From positions 1 to 40,117 of the forward strand of contig JAUIBH010000028.1 of assembly GCA_030427985.1 (NCBI GenBank): 40,117 bases of DNA, in the 5' to 3' direction. Positions 8,254-16,060 of the stretch are shown in pieces. The notes below the pieces were generated by a model. It made no database searches. It had not been told where the DNA came from and worked only from the letters and a program-made list of their open reading frames with translations. A program made the position numbers and the translations under genes. The DNA comes from Bacteroidia bacterium (lineage in GTDB: Bacteria > Bacteroidota > Bacteroidia > Flavobacteriales > Flavobacteriaceae). Every line of letters begins with the position of its first letter. The first letter of the stretch is position 1.

Positions 8254-9131
8254 TACAAGACTAATTTTGAGGGTTCCAATTCTTTGAGTTTTGCAAATGC
8301 TTGCTGTAATTTTTTTGTGGTTCGACCAATTTCGTCAGGAGCGTGGTAAACATGGTCACCTAATTTGGCAATAGACGCGATTTGGGTAGTGGTTCCGGTA
8401 AGGAAAGCCTCATCCATGTCATCAATTTCATCAACACCGATGGCTTTTTCCATCATGGGGATGTCCAAATCCTCGCAGAGTTTCAACACAATTTTTCGGG
8501 TGATTCCGTCCAAAATAAGTTGATTTGCTGGATGGGTGTAGACTTTTCCTGATTTCACGAAAAAAATATTGGTGTGTGAGCCTTCGGTAATAAATCCATC
8601 ACGGACCAACACCGCTTCTTCGGCATTTTCTTCCATGGCTCGTTCATTGGCCATAACGTTTCCCAAAAGGGAGATTGATTTTATATCGCACCGCAACCAC
8701 CGATTGTCTGAACGCAGAATGGCATGCACATTTTTTGTGTTGATATGGGGCAGGGTATAGGGCAAGGCATACATCATTACGGTTGGGGGAACATCTTTAG
8801 GGAAGGAATGTTTTCTGGGCGCCACTCCACGGGTCACTTGCATGTAGATGAGACAGGATTTATTGATGAGATTGCTGGCTAATAGCAGCGGGTTCAACTG
8901 CGCTTCCATTTCAGCCACATCATAAATGATTCCGATTTTATCCAAGTTTCTTTGGAGCCGTTCCCAATGTGCATCTTGGTAGAACAGACCATGCTCTAAC
9001 TGTACCATTACCTCATAGATACCATCGCCAAAAAGAAAACCACGGTCAAAAACAGAAATGGTTGCTTGGTTACTGGAAATGATTTCACCATTCAAAAAGA
9101 TTTTTTCTGGAAAATTACCTTTAGGCAGCAT
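8253..9131 (-). CDS. dat: D-amino acid transaminase (class IV aminotransferase)
   Basis: This 292-residue cytoplasmic PLP enzyme interconverts D-amino acids and 2-oxo acids such as D-Ala and pyruvate. It resembles the well-studied Bacillus D-amino acid transaminase closely. Numbered from the ATG at 9131, the Schiff-base lysine is K151 in RWLRCDIKS. The substrate carboxylate trap is present as Y39 (DGIYEV), R106 and H108 (VTRGVAPRKH), matching Tyr31, Arg98 and His100 of the Bacillus enzyme. The THPANQLILDGITR segment is also family-typical. These residues favour a D-specific enzyme over branched-chain or aminodeoxychorismate relatives. A GTG nine codons upstream is possible, but the ATG matches the family's N-terminus. 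It is the first gene of the run and shares TAATG with the deacylase gene that follows. No clear promoter was seen in the 194 bases before it. Confidence 0.92.
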   Translation of the reverse strand: MLPKGNFPEKIFLNGEIISSNQATISVFDRGFLFGDGIYEVMVQLEHGLFYQDAHWERLQRNLDKIGIIYDVAEMEAQLNPLLLASNLINKSCLIYMQVTRGVAPRKHSFPKDVPPTVMMYALPYTLPHINTKNVHAILRSDNRWLRCDIKSISLLGNVMANERAMEENAEEAVLVRDGFITEGSHTNIFFVKSGKVYTHPANQLILDGITRKIVLKLCEDLDIPMMEKAIGVDEIDDMDEAFLTGTTTQIASIAKLGDHVYHAPDEIGRTTKKLQQAFAKLKELEPSKLVL

Positions 9132-9325
9132 AGTTTTTAGGGTTGGTTTTAAACACAAAAATGCCGGGTTTGCTCTTTGTGCACTGCCCGTGAAGGTAAA
9201 GGATATTTTTCTAAATTGAAACCCTGCGCGCTATTTCCTAAAGGGATTTTTGATTGATTGAAAACATCAAAATTTAGAAAGCATGTTTTTAGAAAATAGC
9301 AGAAAATGAAAGCGGATTTAGACCA

Positions 9326-10282
9326 TTATGTTGAAAGCATGTCCTGGTTTTTTTGCAATAGTTCCGCTATTCTTTTCTTGAGGTCTTCGGGTTCCAAGAT
9401 TTTGGCGTAATCTCCGAACATAAGGTACCATCGAGCAAAACCATTTTCCAAGTCGGTGGTCATAAAAGTCATCTCTACTTGGTCATTTTTTGTTTTTTGG
9501 GAGACAAAGCCATAATATTTTTTGCTTCCTTGAATATATTTTGAAATGGTCTTGTTCACTAAAATGCGCACTTTCGTTTTTTGAATGTTCTCATTCTTGT
9601 TTCGATGCTCATCCATAGTACCATGAAGAAGGACAAAGCTATGCGGTGTTCGTTTAATCTGGAGAATCCTATCGGTTCTAAAATGCCTGTAATCCTTTCT
9701 GAGATGACAATAGCCAAGGATATACCAAAAATTGTTTTCGTGGAAGACCCCTACCGGTTCAATGCTTCGTTCTGAAGGGTTGTCTTCTCTGAGCGATTCG
9801 TATTTTAAAAAGACCTGTTTCTTTTCGGCAATGCTCTCAAAAAGAATTTCGAGGGCGTTGGGAACATCCGCATTGAACAATTCTTGTCCCGGAGAAATTG
9901 ATACCTGGGACTCCAAGGCTTCAACCCAATCTTTCTCTTTTCCGCGCAGCACTGATTTTAACTTGAACATGGCAGATTCGTAATACGTCCCCAGCGATTT
10001 GTCCGTAAACTTCTGCATCAGTTTTTCAGCGGCAACAAAGCTTCCTGCCTCTTCTCGTGTAAACATCACGGGAGGTAGTCGATACCCTTCCATAATGGAA
10101 TAGCCTACCCCGGCCTCACTGATAATGGGGACACCAGAAGTTTCCAAGGTTCGTATGTCGCGGTATATGGTTCTTAGGCTTACATCAAAGCGGTCGGCCA
10201 GTTCTTGCGCCTTAACAATGCGTTTGGATTGTAGCTGAATCAAAATAGCCACAATCCTATCAAAACGTTTAGCGGTATCCAT
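9326..10282 (-). CDS. WYL-domain transcriptional regulator (YafY/DeoR-like helix-turn-helix)
   Basis: This protein of about 318 residues is a regulator with an N-terminal winged helix and a C-terminal ligand-sensing WYL domain. The helix-turn-helix is visible at roughly residues 8 to 60 (RFDRIVAILIQLQ, then VSLRTIYRDIRTLETSGVPI), the YafY signature. The WYL domain spans about 140 to 225, with FWYILGYC in place of the WYL triplet, followed by HFRTDRI. Family starts favour the ATG at 10282 (MDTAKRF). ATGs at 10288 and 10354 are also in frame, and the mapped -7 box at 10375-10382 would suit the one at 10354. The gene diverges from a DinB-like gene, and the space between them holds two related palindromes. 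It probably represses both directions; that is inference. Confidence 0.9.
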   Translation of the reverse strand: MDTAKRFDRIVAILIQLQSKRIVKAQELADRFDVSLRTIYRDIRTLETSGVPIISEAGVGYSIMEGYRLPPVMFTREEAGSFVAAEKLMQKFTDKSLGTYYESAMFKLKSVLRGKEKDWVEALESQVSISPGQELFNADVPNALEILFESIAEKKQVFLKYESLREDNPSERSIEPVGVFHENNFWYILGYCHLRKDYRHFRTDRILQIKRTPHSFVLLHGTMDEHRNKNENIQKTKVRILVNKTISKYIQGSKKYYGFVSQKTKNDQVEMTFMTTDLENGFARWYLMFGDYAKILEPEDLKKRIAELLQKNQDMLST

Positions 10283-10374
10283 TCCCATAATTGAGCGGCC
10301 TATTTCCCAAAGATAGGATTTCAATCCAAGGTAGGTAGGCCATTTTTGGTTCATTCTTTCAGATTTTTGCATCT

Positions 10375-10382
10375 CAAAATTA
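10375..10382 (-). promoter_or_regulatory. -7 promoter box (TAATTTTG) for the WYL regulator gene
   Basis: The minus strand reads TAATTTTG, a full match to the Bacteroidota TAnnTTTG box. No TTTG is found at the usual -33 distance; that position is instead covered by the palindrome at 10394-10409, which ends exactly 11 bases away. A second full match (TATCTTTG, minus strand 10315-10308) lies closer to the gene. Confidence 0.5.
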
Positions 10383-10393
10383 TGGTGGGTCAC

Positions 10394-10409
10394 TGACAAC
10401 CTATTGTCA
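10394..10409. promoter_or_regulatory. Putative operator 1 of the WYL regulator (TGACAA-N4-TTGTCA)
   Basis: A perfect 6-4-6 palindrome, TGACAA CCTA TTGTCA, lies in the divergent control region. It covers the -33 position of the regulator's own candidate promoter, with 11 bases between it and the -7 box. A near copy lies 47 bases downstream at 10441. Confidence 0.65.
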
Positions 10410-10440
10410 ACAAAGAAAATTCACACCTCATTTTTGCTAC

Positions 10441-10456
10441 TGACACGGGGTTGTCA
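10441..10456. promoter_or_regulatory. Putative operator 2 of the WYL regulator (TGACAC-N4-TTGTCA)
   Basis: A 6-4-6 palindrome with a single mismatch, TGACAC GGGG TTGTCA, has the same arms and spacer length as operator 1. It covers the -33 position of the dinB-like gene's promoter, again with exactly 11 bases to the -7 box, mirroring operator 1. Confidence 0.65.
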
Positions 10457-10467
10457 CATCCCCCTTC

Positions 10468-10475
10468 TACCTTTG
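10468..10475 (+). promoter_or_regulatory. -7 promoter box (TACCTTTG) for the DinB-like gene
   Basis: TACCTTTG matches TAnnTTTG fully and lies 32 bases before the ATG at 10508. There is no TTTG at normal -33 spacing; TTGTCA of operator 2 ends 11 bases upstream. This arrangement suggests a promoter directly controlled at operator 2. Confidence 0.55.
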
Positions 10476-10507
10476 GTTTCAGAATCAATAAATAAAAACA
10501 ATGAACC

Positions 10508-11008
10508 ATGGAAAACACAGTAGAGCAACAAGACAAAACAGCACAGGTGATTACACCTTCCCAACTTTTGGAGCATTGGCAAGGACACCGAAGGGTAACC
10601 CGAAGGACAATCGAAGCCTTTCCGGAAAAGGAATTTTTTACCCACTCCATTGGCGGAATGCGTCCATTTTCAGGAATGGTGTCAGAACTTTTGGCCATTG
10701 CGGTTCCGGGACTCAAAGAAATAGTAACGGGTGAAACCACAACATTTAATGAAAATTTGAATCATGGTAACAGTAAAGCTACCATCTTGCAATGGTGGGA
10801 TGAGGCTACGGAACAAATCAATGAATTATGGTCCGAAATCCCTGCGGAAAAATTTCAAGAGCACGTAAAATTATTTGGACAGTATGAAGGTCCCGTGCAA
10901 TCCCAGATTTTCTATTTCATTGATAATGAAATACATCATAGAGGCCAAGGCTATGTTTATTTACGGTCCTTGGGTGTGGAACCCCCATTTTTTTACGACA
11001 GAAGCTAA
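10508..11008 (+). CDS. DinB-family protein
   Basis: This 166-residue protein belongs to the DinB/YfiT four-helix-bundle superfamily of putative metal-dependent enzymes, some of which transfer thiols such as bacillithiol. The helix pattern and length fit. The C-terminal metal motif is present as IDNEIHHRGQGYVYLRSLG (H143, H144). In the second helix the usual histidine seems to be replaced: PFSGMVSELLAIAV has E60 where many relatives have His, so metal binding may be altered. An upstream ATG at 10501 is in another frame. The gene diverges from the WYL regulator and is followed after 14 bases by a small HMA-like gene. WYL regulator/DinB pairs are a recurrent arrangement in Bacteroidota. Its physiological role is not known. 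Confidence 0.85.
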   Translation: MENTVEQQDKTAQVITPSQLLEHWQGHRRVTRRTIEAFPEKEFFTHSIGGMRPFSGMVSELLAIAVPGLKEIVTGETTTFNENLNHGNSKATILQWWDEATEQINELWSEIPAEKFQEHVKLFGQYEGPVQSQIFYFIDNEIHHRGQGYVYLRSLGVEPPFFYDRS

Positions 11009-11022
11009 ATTGATTTTTGAAA

Positions 11023-11241
11023 ATGAAAAACGTATTGGTATTTAAAACATCAGTCACAGGCGAAAGTGAGGTAAAAAGATTAAAACCTTTGCTGAACCGA
11101 TTGGTAAACCAACACGACTATTGGAATTTCGACTTGGAGGATTGCGATAACATCCTCCGGGTCGAGACCCAAAGTTTGAGTGCACCAGTCATTTCATCCC
11201 TTTTGCATAAAAGTGGGTTTAGTTGTGAGGAATTGCATTGA
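11023..11241 (+). CDS. Small HMA-like ferredoxin-fold protein without the metal-binding CxxC
   Basis: This 72-residue protein has the beta-alpha-beta-beta-alpha-beta pattern of heavy-metal-associated domains: a first strand (NVLVFKTSV), a helix (ESEVKRLKPLLNRLV), WNFDLEDCDNILRVE, a second helix (SAPVISSLLHKSG) and a closing FSCEELH. The loop that carries CxxC in true metal-binding HMA domains reads KTSVTGESE, so it is not expected to bind copper or zinc in that way. The WNFDLEDCDNILRVE centre resembles small conserved Bacteroidota proteins of unknown function. The start was set at the ATG at 11023, not the TTG six bases earlier. It lies 14 bases after the DinB-like gene and probably shares its promoter, so the two may act together. 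Confidence 0.75.
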   Translation: MKNVLVFKTSVTGESEVKRLKPLLNRLVNQHDYWNFDLEDCDNILRVETQSLSAPVISSLLHKSGFSCEELH

Positions 11242-11266
11242 TGGTTCTTAGAGTCCAGCGCAAAAA

Positions 11267-14200
11267 CTATTTTTTGACCATTTTAAAGGAAACTGGATTT
11301 TCACTTTCCAGCACAACCACATAAATACCAGGCTTAAGATTGCTTATGGGAAGTAGTATTTGATGGTTTTGAATGTTTTGTTTGGAGGACTGGACTAGTT
11401 GCCCGTTCATACTGTAAATGGAAACTGGCAACGTTCCTACTATTCCATTGGTTTGGATGGTAGCTTTATCAGTATTTGGATTGGTGAATATGACCGAATT
11501 TGTATCCAGACCAATGACTTCAGAATATACCCCTTCGCAAGGAACTTGGGATGATATTTTTAGAACATCGCCTGATTTAACAGCAGTACTATAATTTTTG
11601 GAAGAAAATTGGTCAACCACCACGTTATTAATTTCCAAATTATAGGGAGGAGTTCCCCCTTCAATATTTATGGAGGCCATTAGGTTATTGGCTTCACCAG
11701 CTAATGTGGTGGTCACAACATTTGGATTTACTTCATTAATGACAACGGTGAAGCATTGTTCCACAGCGGTATTATTGGTAACCCCTAAACAGAGCGAATA
11801 TTCTCCTGGCGCTAAATTGGGAATGGTGTAATTTGTATTGAAGAAGTATTCCTCTCCGTTCAAGTTGGCAACATAATTGTAATAATCTTTGGCGACAATG
11901 GAAATTTTTCCGTCATTTTGGTTCACACAGGATTCACTGGTGATTTCAATGGTAAAATTATCACTGGAAAATTGGGCTAAACCTGTATAATAGTCTTTTG
12001 CCAGCGCAAATGCATCCTTACCAATTTTATCACCCATGATTCTGCCAGGAATATCATCTATGGGTGGGTGAATACCTCCCCAAATACGGGAAAGGCTGGT
12101 TTGTTCCGATGCATCTTCGTAGGTGGCCCATTGCAGTACAAAACTTTCACTGGGACCTTGTTCAAATACCAAGAATTTGTTTTGTTCTATGTCAAAAGTC
12201 CCCATACCACCCGGAAAAAATTCATTTCCGGTCAATAAAGTCAATACTTCGGCTGCTGCTCTTGAAAACGTAGAGTGTCCAGATACATACCCAGCAAAAG
12301 GAGGGGTAACAAAGGTCGGCCTTTGATAGGGCCACCAGTGGGTTCCCAATATCCACCCAACTCCAGCAACTTCCATCGTAGGGTCTGTAATGGCATCGTG
12401 ACCCCGCCATGCAAAGATTTTGATTTTTCCAACATTTTCATCTGATGAGCCGGCCAGAGGGTCTCCAGCTTCAATCAGTTCAATTCTCCCCGGCACCAAT
12501 GGTATTCCGTGTGGATGATAGCTAGGCAAGGAAGGATCACTACTCTGTCCGTTATAAGCCATATACCGAATGGCCGAAACAGGTCTTATAAAGTCATAAT
12601 ACCCTTTAATGGCCCAAGTGTTCACGGCGGCATCGTGCATAGCTCCTCCCAAGGCCAAATAGGCTTTAACATCCCATTCCAAATCACTTAAGAGAGGTCC
12701 TTCACCACCAAATTGTTTGTTAATTTCGGGATGATCGGATACATAATTCAGAATGGTAAACCAATGACCTGGCGGTGTTTCAGAATCAGGGCCGTCCGCC
12801 CAAAATTCCGCAAGGGCCCGGGCATAATCCGCTCGTTTCACCAATTGAGGTTCATACGGTTGTTGGGTGTGAGGATTCAACGGATGGCCAGTGCCGATGT
12901 CGCCTCCTTCCATATAATCGTAAAATGTTTTGTACCCTTCAAAAGTGGAGGGGTATGATTCAATATCTACATTGCCCAATGCTCCTGGGCTGATATCAAT
13001 AAGAGTGGGATCATTAGGGTCTAAATGTGATGACCATGAAGCTACTAAGGAGAAGTACCATTTATAAGGATCATCAATTCCATTGCCTTCTTGAATGGTA
13101 GGTGGGGCTCCAGGGTCTTGATAGATGTAGCTATCAAAACCGTTGTTGAGAATTTTCAGGTCTGATTCTTTTAGTGCAAATGGGATGACTTCTCCCCATT
13201 CGGGTCCCAGAAAAGGCGGTGTGGTTCCGGGAATTACATTCCCACTTTGATCTATAAAACTTTCAAATTGCAGGGGCTGCCAACGATTGGGATTATTTAA
13301 GGTGACAGGTTGATCATAGTTTTGTACTTCAAGGGGGGCGTTAACGGGCTCATAGTATTGACTGGCATAAGCATTAGCCTCATTAGAACCGTCTTGATAG
13401 CCAAAATTGATTAGCTGTTCAGCCAAATAATTACCTAAAGCTGCATAGGAGCCATTAGAGTAATCGGTCTCGGTATAATAAGGGTCATACCCTAGATTGC
13501 TGAACAATTGATTGGTTATCTGAATGTTAGCGGTAACCCCTGGTGAATTGGAAAAACGATGCCGAAGTAGACGATACATGGCATAGCTCATTACTTCTTC
13601 AATGGCTGCATCCGTATTTTCGGGTGATTCAATGCCTTCAAATTCGCATCTAAACCCTTTAAAAGACTTACCAAGGAACACTGTTTCCGCTTCCTCTTGG
13701 AAGACTGCCCAAGCATCATACATGGCGAGCGAACTGTGAAATAAATTTCGAGCATGCACCGTAGGTCTTGCAAAATCGTGACGGATTCCCTCCAACAACG
13801 CCTCATTCCAAAGCCTGGAAATGGAATGTCCCTCTGGATTAAACACGTTACCGTTATTACCTCCGTTGCTTTCTATAGGATTAGTGCCTTCAACCAAGGT
13901 TACAGTTTGGTTGGCATTGATATTTTCAAAACGGTCCACTATGCCGCTGAGCCATGTCACCTCAATATAATCAACTGAAGAGGCTTGACCCAAACCCACA
14001 AATTCACTACTACTGTTTTGTGAAATAAACCCTTCCCCGCAGAGTGTATACCTATAATAGGTTTGGCTATCAATGCCGACTTTAATGTAGGAGCCAATAC
14101 CCATTCGGTTGCTTACCGTACCCTGCAATTTTATTTTCAGCCAATTATTGGAGGTGGAGGTAGTGTTCTTCCATAGATCTATGGGTTCATCGTTAGTATT

Positions 14201-15382
14201 GACCACAACAATATCAGGCAATCCATCATTATTGATATCTCCGATGGCATTTCCATAGCTCCGGGCCATATCATTTTCAAAACCCATAGTGTCGGGTATG
14301 GAATAATTGCCGGTGCCATCATTTTCAAAAAATGCGGAGGAAGGTCTGCCATCACTTCCATCTAGATGACTACTTACATAAAGATCTAAATCGGCATCAT
14401 TTTCAGCATCAAAAAAGACAGCTCCCCAGGCATAGCCATCAAACCGGGTACCATTAGTTAATGCAATATTGGTAAAAGTGCCATCCCTGTTATTGTGCAT
14501 AAAGGCATTTCCCACTACACTTTCATCAAATGACGAAGGATAAACATTGGTTATATAAGTATCTAAAAAACCATCATTGTCATAGTCTCCAATGGTTGTG
14601 GACATTCCATAAACCAAAAGATCCATCTCTGAGAGTATGCTAACATCATCAAATGTTCCATCTCCATTATTTCGATAGAGTACATTAGGAAAAAAAGGTC
14701 TGTCTGTGGCCATAAGAATATCTTGGAAACCGTCTCGGTCATAGTCCAGAAATGAGGCACTTTGAGTCATTTTTCCCGTGAGGTGTAAACCTGCAGAAGC
14801 CGTAACATCAGTAAATGTGCCATCACCATTATTTCGGTAAAGTAGATCAGGGTTTCCATCGTTTGGCTCCCTAACCAATAAAAAAGCATCAAGTAAACCG
14901 TCATTATCAAAATCACCCCAAGAAATACCCCAATATTCAAGGGGTTGGGGTGCTATACCAGACTCAGCTAAAATATCTGTAAAAATGTTGCCTCCATCAT
15001 TCCTATAAAACCAACATGTACCACTGGTGCTTGTAGCAAAAAAGTCGTTATCCCCATCATTGTCAAAATCTACCCAACTCACTTGCCGGGACTGAACCCC
15101 TCCACTTGAAATAGGTAGGTTTTGAACTTGGAAAGTACCGTTGTTGTTTTTTAGAAATTGAAAATCTTTTGTATTCGATGAGGGGATGGTAATATCATCC
15201 CACCCATCATTATCATAGTCAAAAAATGAAATACCGCCGCCTTCCAAATTACCCATATTACCATAGCTAATCTCATCTGGACCATTGTAGACTGGGGTTC
15301 TTTCAAAACTGGATTGCCCCAAGGAGAGTATGGACTGAATCAAGGCCAAAACCAGTAGAACGTATTTTTGGGAACAATTCAT
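11267..15382 (-). CDS. Secreted FG-GAP/ASPIC propeller fused to a vanadium-haloperoxidase-type domain, with T9SS sorting tail
   Basis: This is a 1371-residue exported protein. After a signal peptide (to about residue 23), repeated D-x-D-N-D-G-x-x-D calcium loops (56, 105, 157, 213, 266, 382) mark an FG-GAP/VCBS beta-propeller. An ASPIC/UnbV domain follows at about 413-500. From about 520 to 1140 lies a vanadium-dependent haloperoxidase/PAP2-like domain with the whole vanadate or phosphate pocket: K926 and R933 (KGYYDFIRP), S1034-G-H1036 (YVSGHST), R1099 and H1105 (SRIWGGIHPP). The spacings equal those of fungal chloroperoxidase. The C-terminus (about 1296-1371) is a type IX secretion sorting domain with SIYSMNGQLV and LKPGIYVV. 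It may halogenate, oxidise or dephosphorylate outside the cell; sequence alone does not decide. It forms its own transcript, and no full promoter box was found. Confidence 0.9.
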   Translation of the reverse strand: MNCSQKYVLLVLALIQSILSLGQSSFERTPVYNGPDEISYGNMGNLEGGGISFFDYDNDGWDDITIPSSNTKDFQFLKNNNGTFQVQNLPISSGGVQSRQVSWVDFDNDGDNDFFATSTSGTCWFYRNDGGNIFTDILAESGIAPQPLEYWGISWGDFDNDGLLDAFLLVREPNDGNPDLLYRNNGDGTFTDVTASAGLHLTGKMTQSASFLDYDRDGFQDILMATDRPFFPNVLYRNNGDGTFDDVSILSEMDLLVYGMSTTIGDYDNDGFLDTYITNVYPSSFDESVVGNAFMHNNRDGTFTNIALTNGTRFDGYAWGAVFFDAENDADLDLYVSSHLDGSDGRPSSAFFENDGTGNYSIPDTMGFENDMARSYGNAIGDINNDGLPDIVVVNTNDEPIDLWKNTTSTSNNWLKIKLQGTVSNRMGIGSYIKVGIDSQTYYRYTLCGEGFISQNSSSEFVGLGQASSVDYIEVTWLSGIVDRFENINANQTVTLVEGTNPIESNGGNNGNVFNPEGHSISRLWNEALLEGIRHDFARPTVHARNLFHSSLAMYDAWAVFQEEAETVFLGKSFKGFRCEFEGIESPENTDAAIEEVMSYAMYRLLRHRFSNSPGVTANIQITNQLFSNLGYDPYYTETDYSNGSYAALGNYLAEQLINFGYQDGSNEANAYASQYYEPVNAPLEVQNYDQPVTLNNPNRWQPLQFESFIDQSGNVIPGTTPPFLGPEWGEVIPFALKESDLKILNNGFDSYIYQDPGAPPTIQEGNGIDDPYKWYFSLVASWSSHLDPNDPTLIDISPGALGNVDIESYPSTFEGYKTFYDYMEGGDIGTGHPLNPHTQQPYEPQLVKRADYARALAEFWADGPDSETPPGHWFTILNYVSDHPEINKQFGGEGPLLSDLEWDVKAYLALGGAMHDAAVNTWAIKGYYDFIRPVSAIRYMAYNGQSSDPSLPSYHPHGIPLVPGRIELIEAGDPLAGSSDENVGKIKIFAWRGHDAITDPTMEVAGVGWILGTHWWPYQRPTFVTPPFAGYVSGHSTFSRAAAEVLTLLTGNEFFPGGMGTFDIEQNKFLVFEQGPSESFVLQWATYEDASEQTSLSRIWGGIHPPIDDIPGRIMGDKIGKDAFALAKDYYTGLAQFSSDNFTIEITSESCVNQNDGKISIVAKDYYNYVANLNGEEYFFNTNYTIPNLAPGEYSLCLGVTNNTAVEQCFTVVINEVNPNVVTTTLAGEANNLMASINIEGGTPPYNLEINNVVVDQFSSKNYSTAVKSGDVLKISSQVPCEGVYSEVIGLDTNSVIFTNPNTDKATIQTNGIVGTLPVSIYSMNGQLVQSSKQNIQNHQILLPISNLKPGIYVVVLESENPVSFKMVKK

Positions 15383-15530
15383 AAAAATAACAGGACTATA
15401 AAATTAAGACAATATTAACAATAAGTTTTAAAATGGATAATTAGGGCTCCTGATGTTGTGAAAAATGCATCTTTTAAATATTCCTTCCATATTTTTATCC
15501 TTTTGATTTATTTCGTTTAAAATAGTTTAC

Positions 15531-16052
15531 ATGATCATTTTTGTGGATATGGATGAAGTGATGGCCGATGCCTACGGAGCACACCTTGAATTGTATAATG
15601 CGGAGTTCAATGCTAATTTGACTTTGGAAGATTGTCACGGAAAGGAAGTGTGGCAATGTGTTCCCGAAGTCCATCAAGACACAGTGAGACAACACAACTG
15701 GCGGGTAGGCTATTTTAGAAACCTAAGGGTGATTCCCGATAGTCAAGAGGTACTCTTTGAGTTGAACAAAAAACATGAGGTGTATATTGCTTCAGCAGCT
15801 ATGGAATTCCCGAATTCCCTCAAGGAAAAATCGGATTGGTTGGATGAATTCTTCCCATTCATCCCTTGGAAAAAGCGAATTCTATGTGGTGACAAATTCA
15901 TCTTAAAAGGAGATGTACTTATTGACGACCGCAGCAAAAACCTTAAACACTTTGAGGGACGGAGCATTATGTTTTCCTCTCCACACAACGCAAACACCAC
16001 AGATTTTGAACGGGCTGCCAATTGGAAGGAAATCGCAGCTAAACTTTTGTAA
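15531..16052 (+). CDS. 5'(3')-deoxyribonucleotidase (NT5C-like HAD hydrolase)
   Basis: This 173-residue cytoplasmic HAD-superfamily phosphatase is of the type that dephosphorylates deoxyribonucleoside monophosphates. Motif I is VDMDEV with nucleophile D6 and acid/base D8. Motif II is YIASAAMEFP (S88). Motif III gives the Lys and Asp pair in KGDVLIDDRSKN (D132, D133). The NWRVGYFRNLRVIPDSQEVL region matches the cap of this family. The start must be at 15531 because motif I begins at residue 5. It heads a plus-strand run with an alpha/beta hydrolase 8 bases downstream. Confidence 0.87.
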   Translation: MIIFVDMDEVMADAYGAHLELYNAEFNANLTLEDCHGKEVWQCVPEVHQDTVRQHNWRVGYFRNLRVIPDSQEVLFELNKKHEVYIASAAMEFPNSLKEKSDWLDEFFPFIPWKKRILCGDKFILKGDVLIDDRSKNLKHFEGRSIMFSSPHNANTTDFERAANWKEIAAKLL

Positions 16053-16060
16053 CTTACAGC

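Noticed and set aside
9277-9342. Direct repeat GAAAGCATGT (9277-9286 and 9333-9342)
   Set aside because: Ten bases, one copy at the end of a coding region; likely chance with no supporting structure.
14179-15240. Recurrent similar 15-20-base words every 150-200 bases, at first suggestive of a repeat array
   Set aside because: They encode the repeated D-x-D-N-D-G calcium loops of the FG-GAP propeller; they are unequal and in frame, not a CRISPR or satellite.
15502-15530. TTTG-N17-TAGTTTAC upstream of the nucleotidase gene
   Set aside because: It misses two consensus bases and abuts the ATG, so transcription would start inside the coding sequence, whose motif I requires that ATG.
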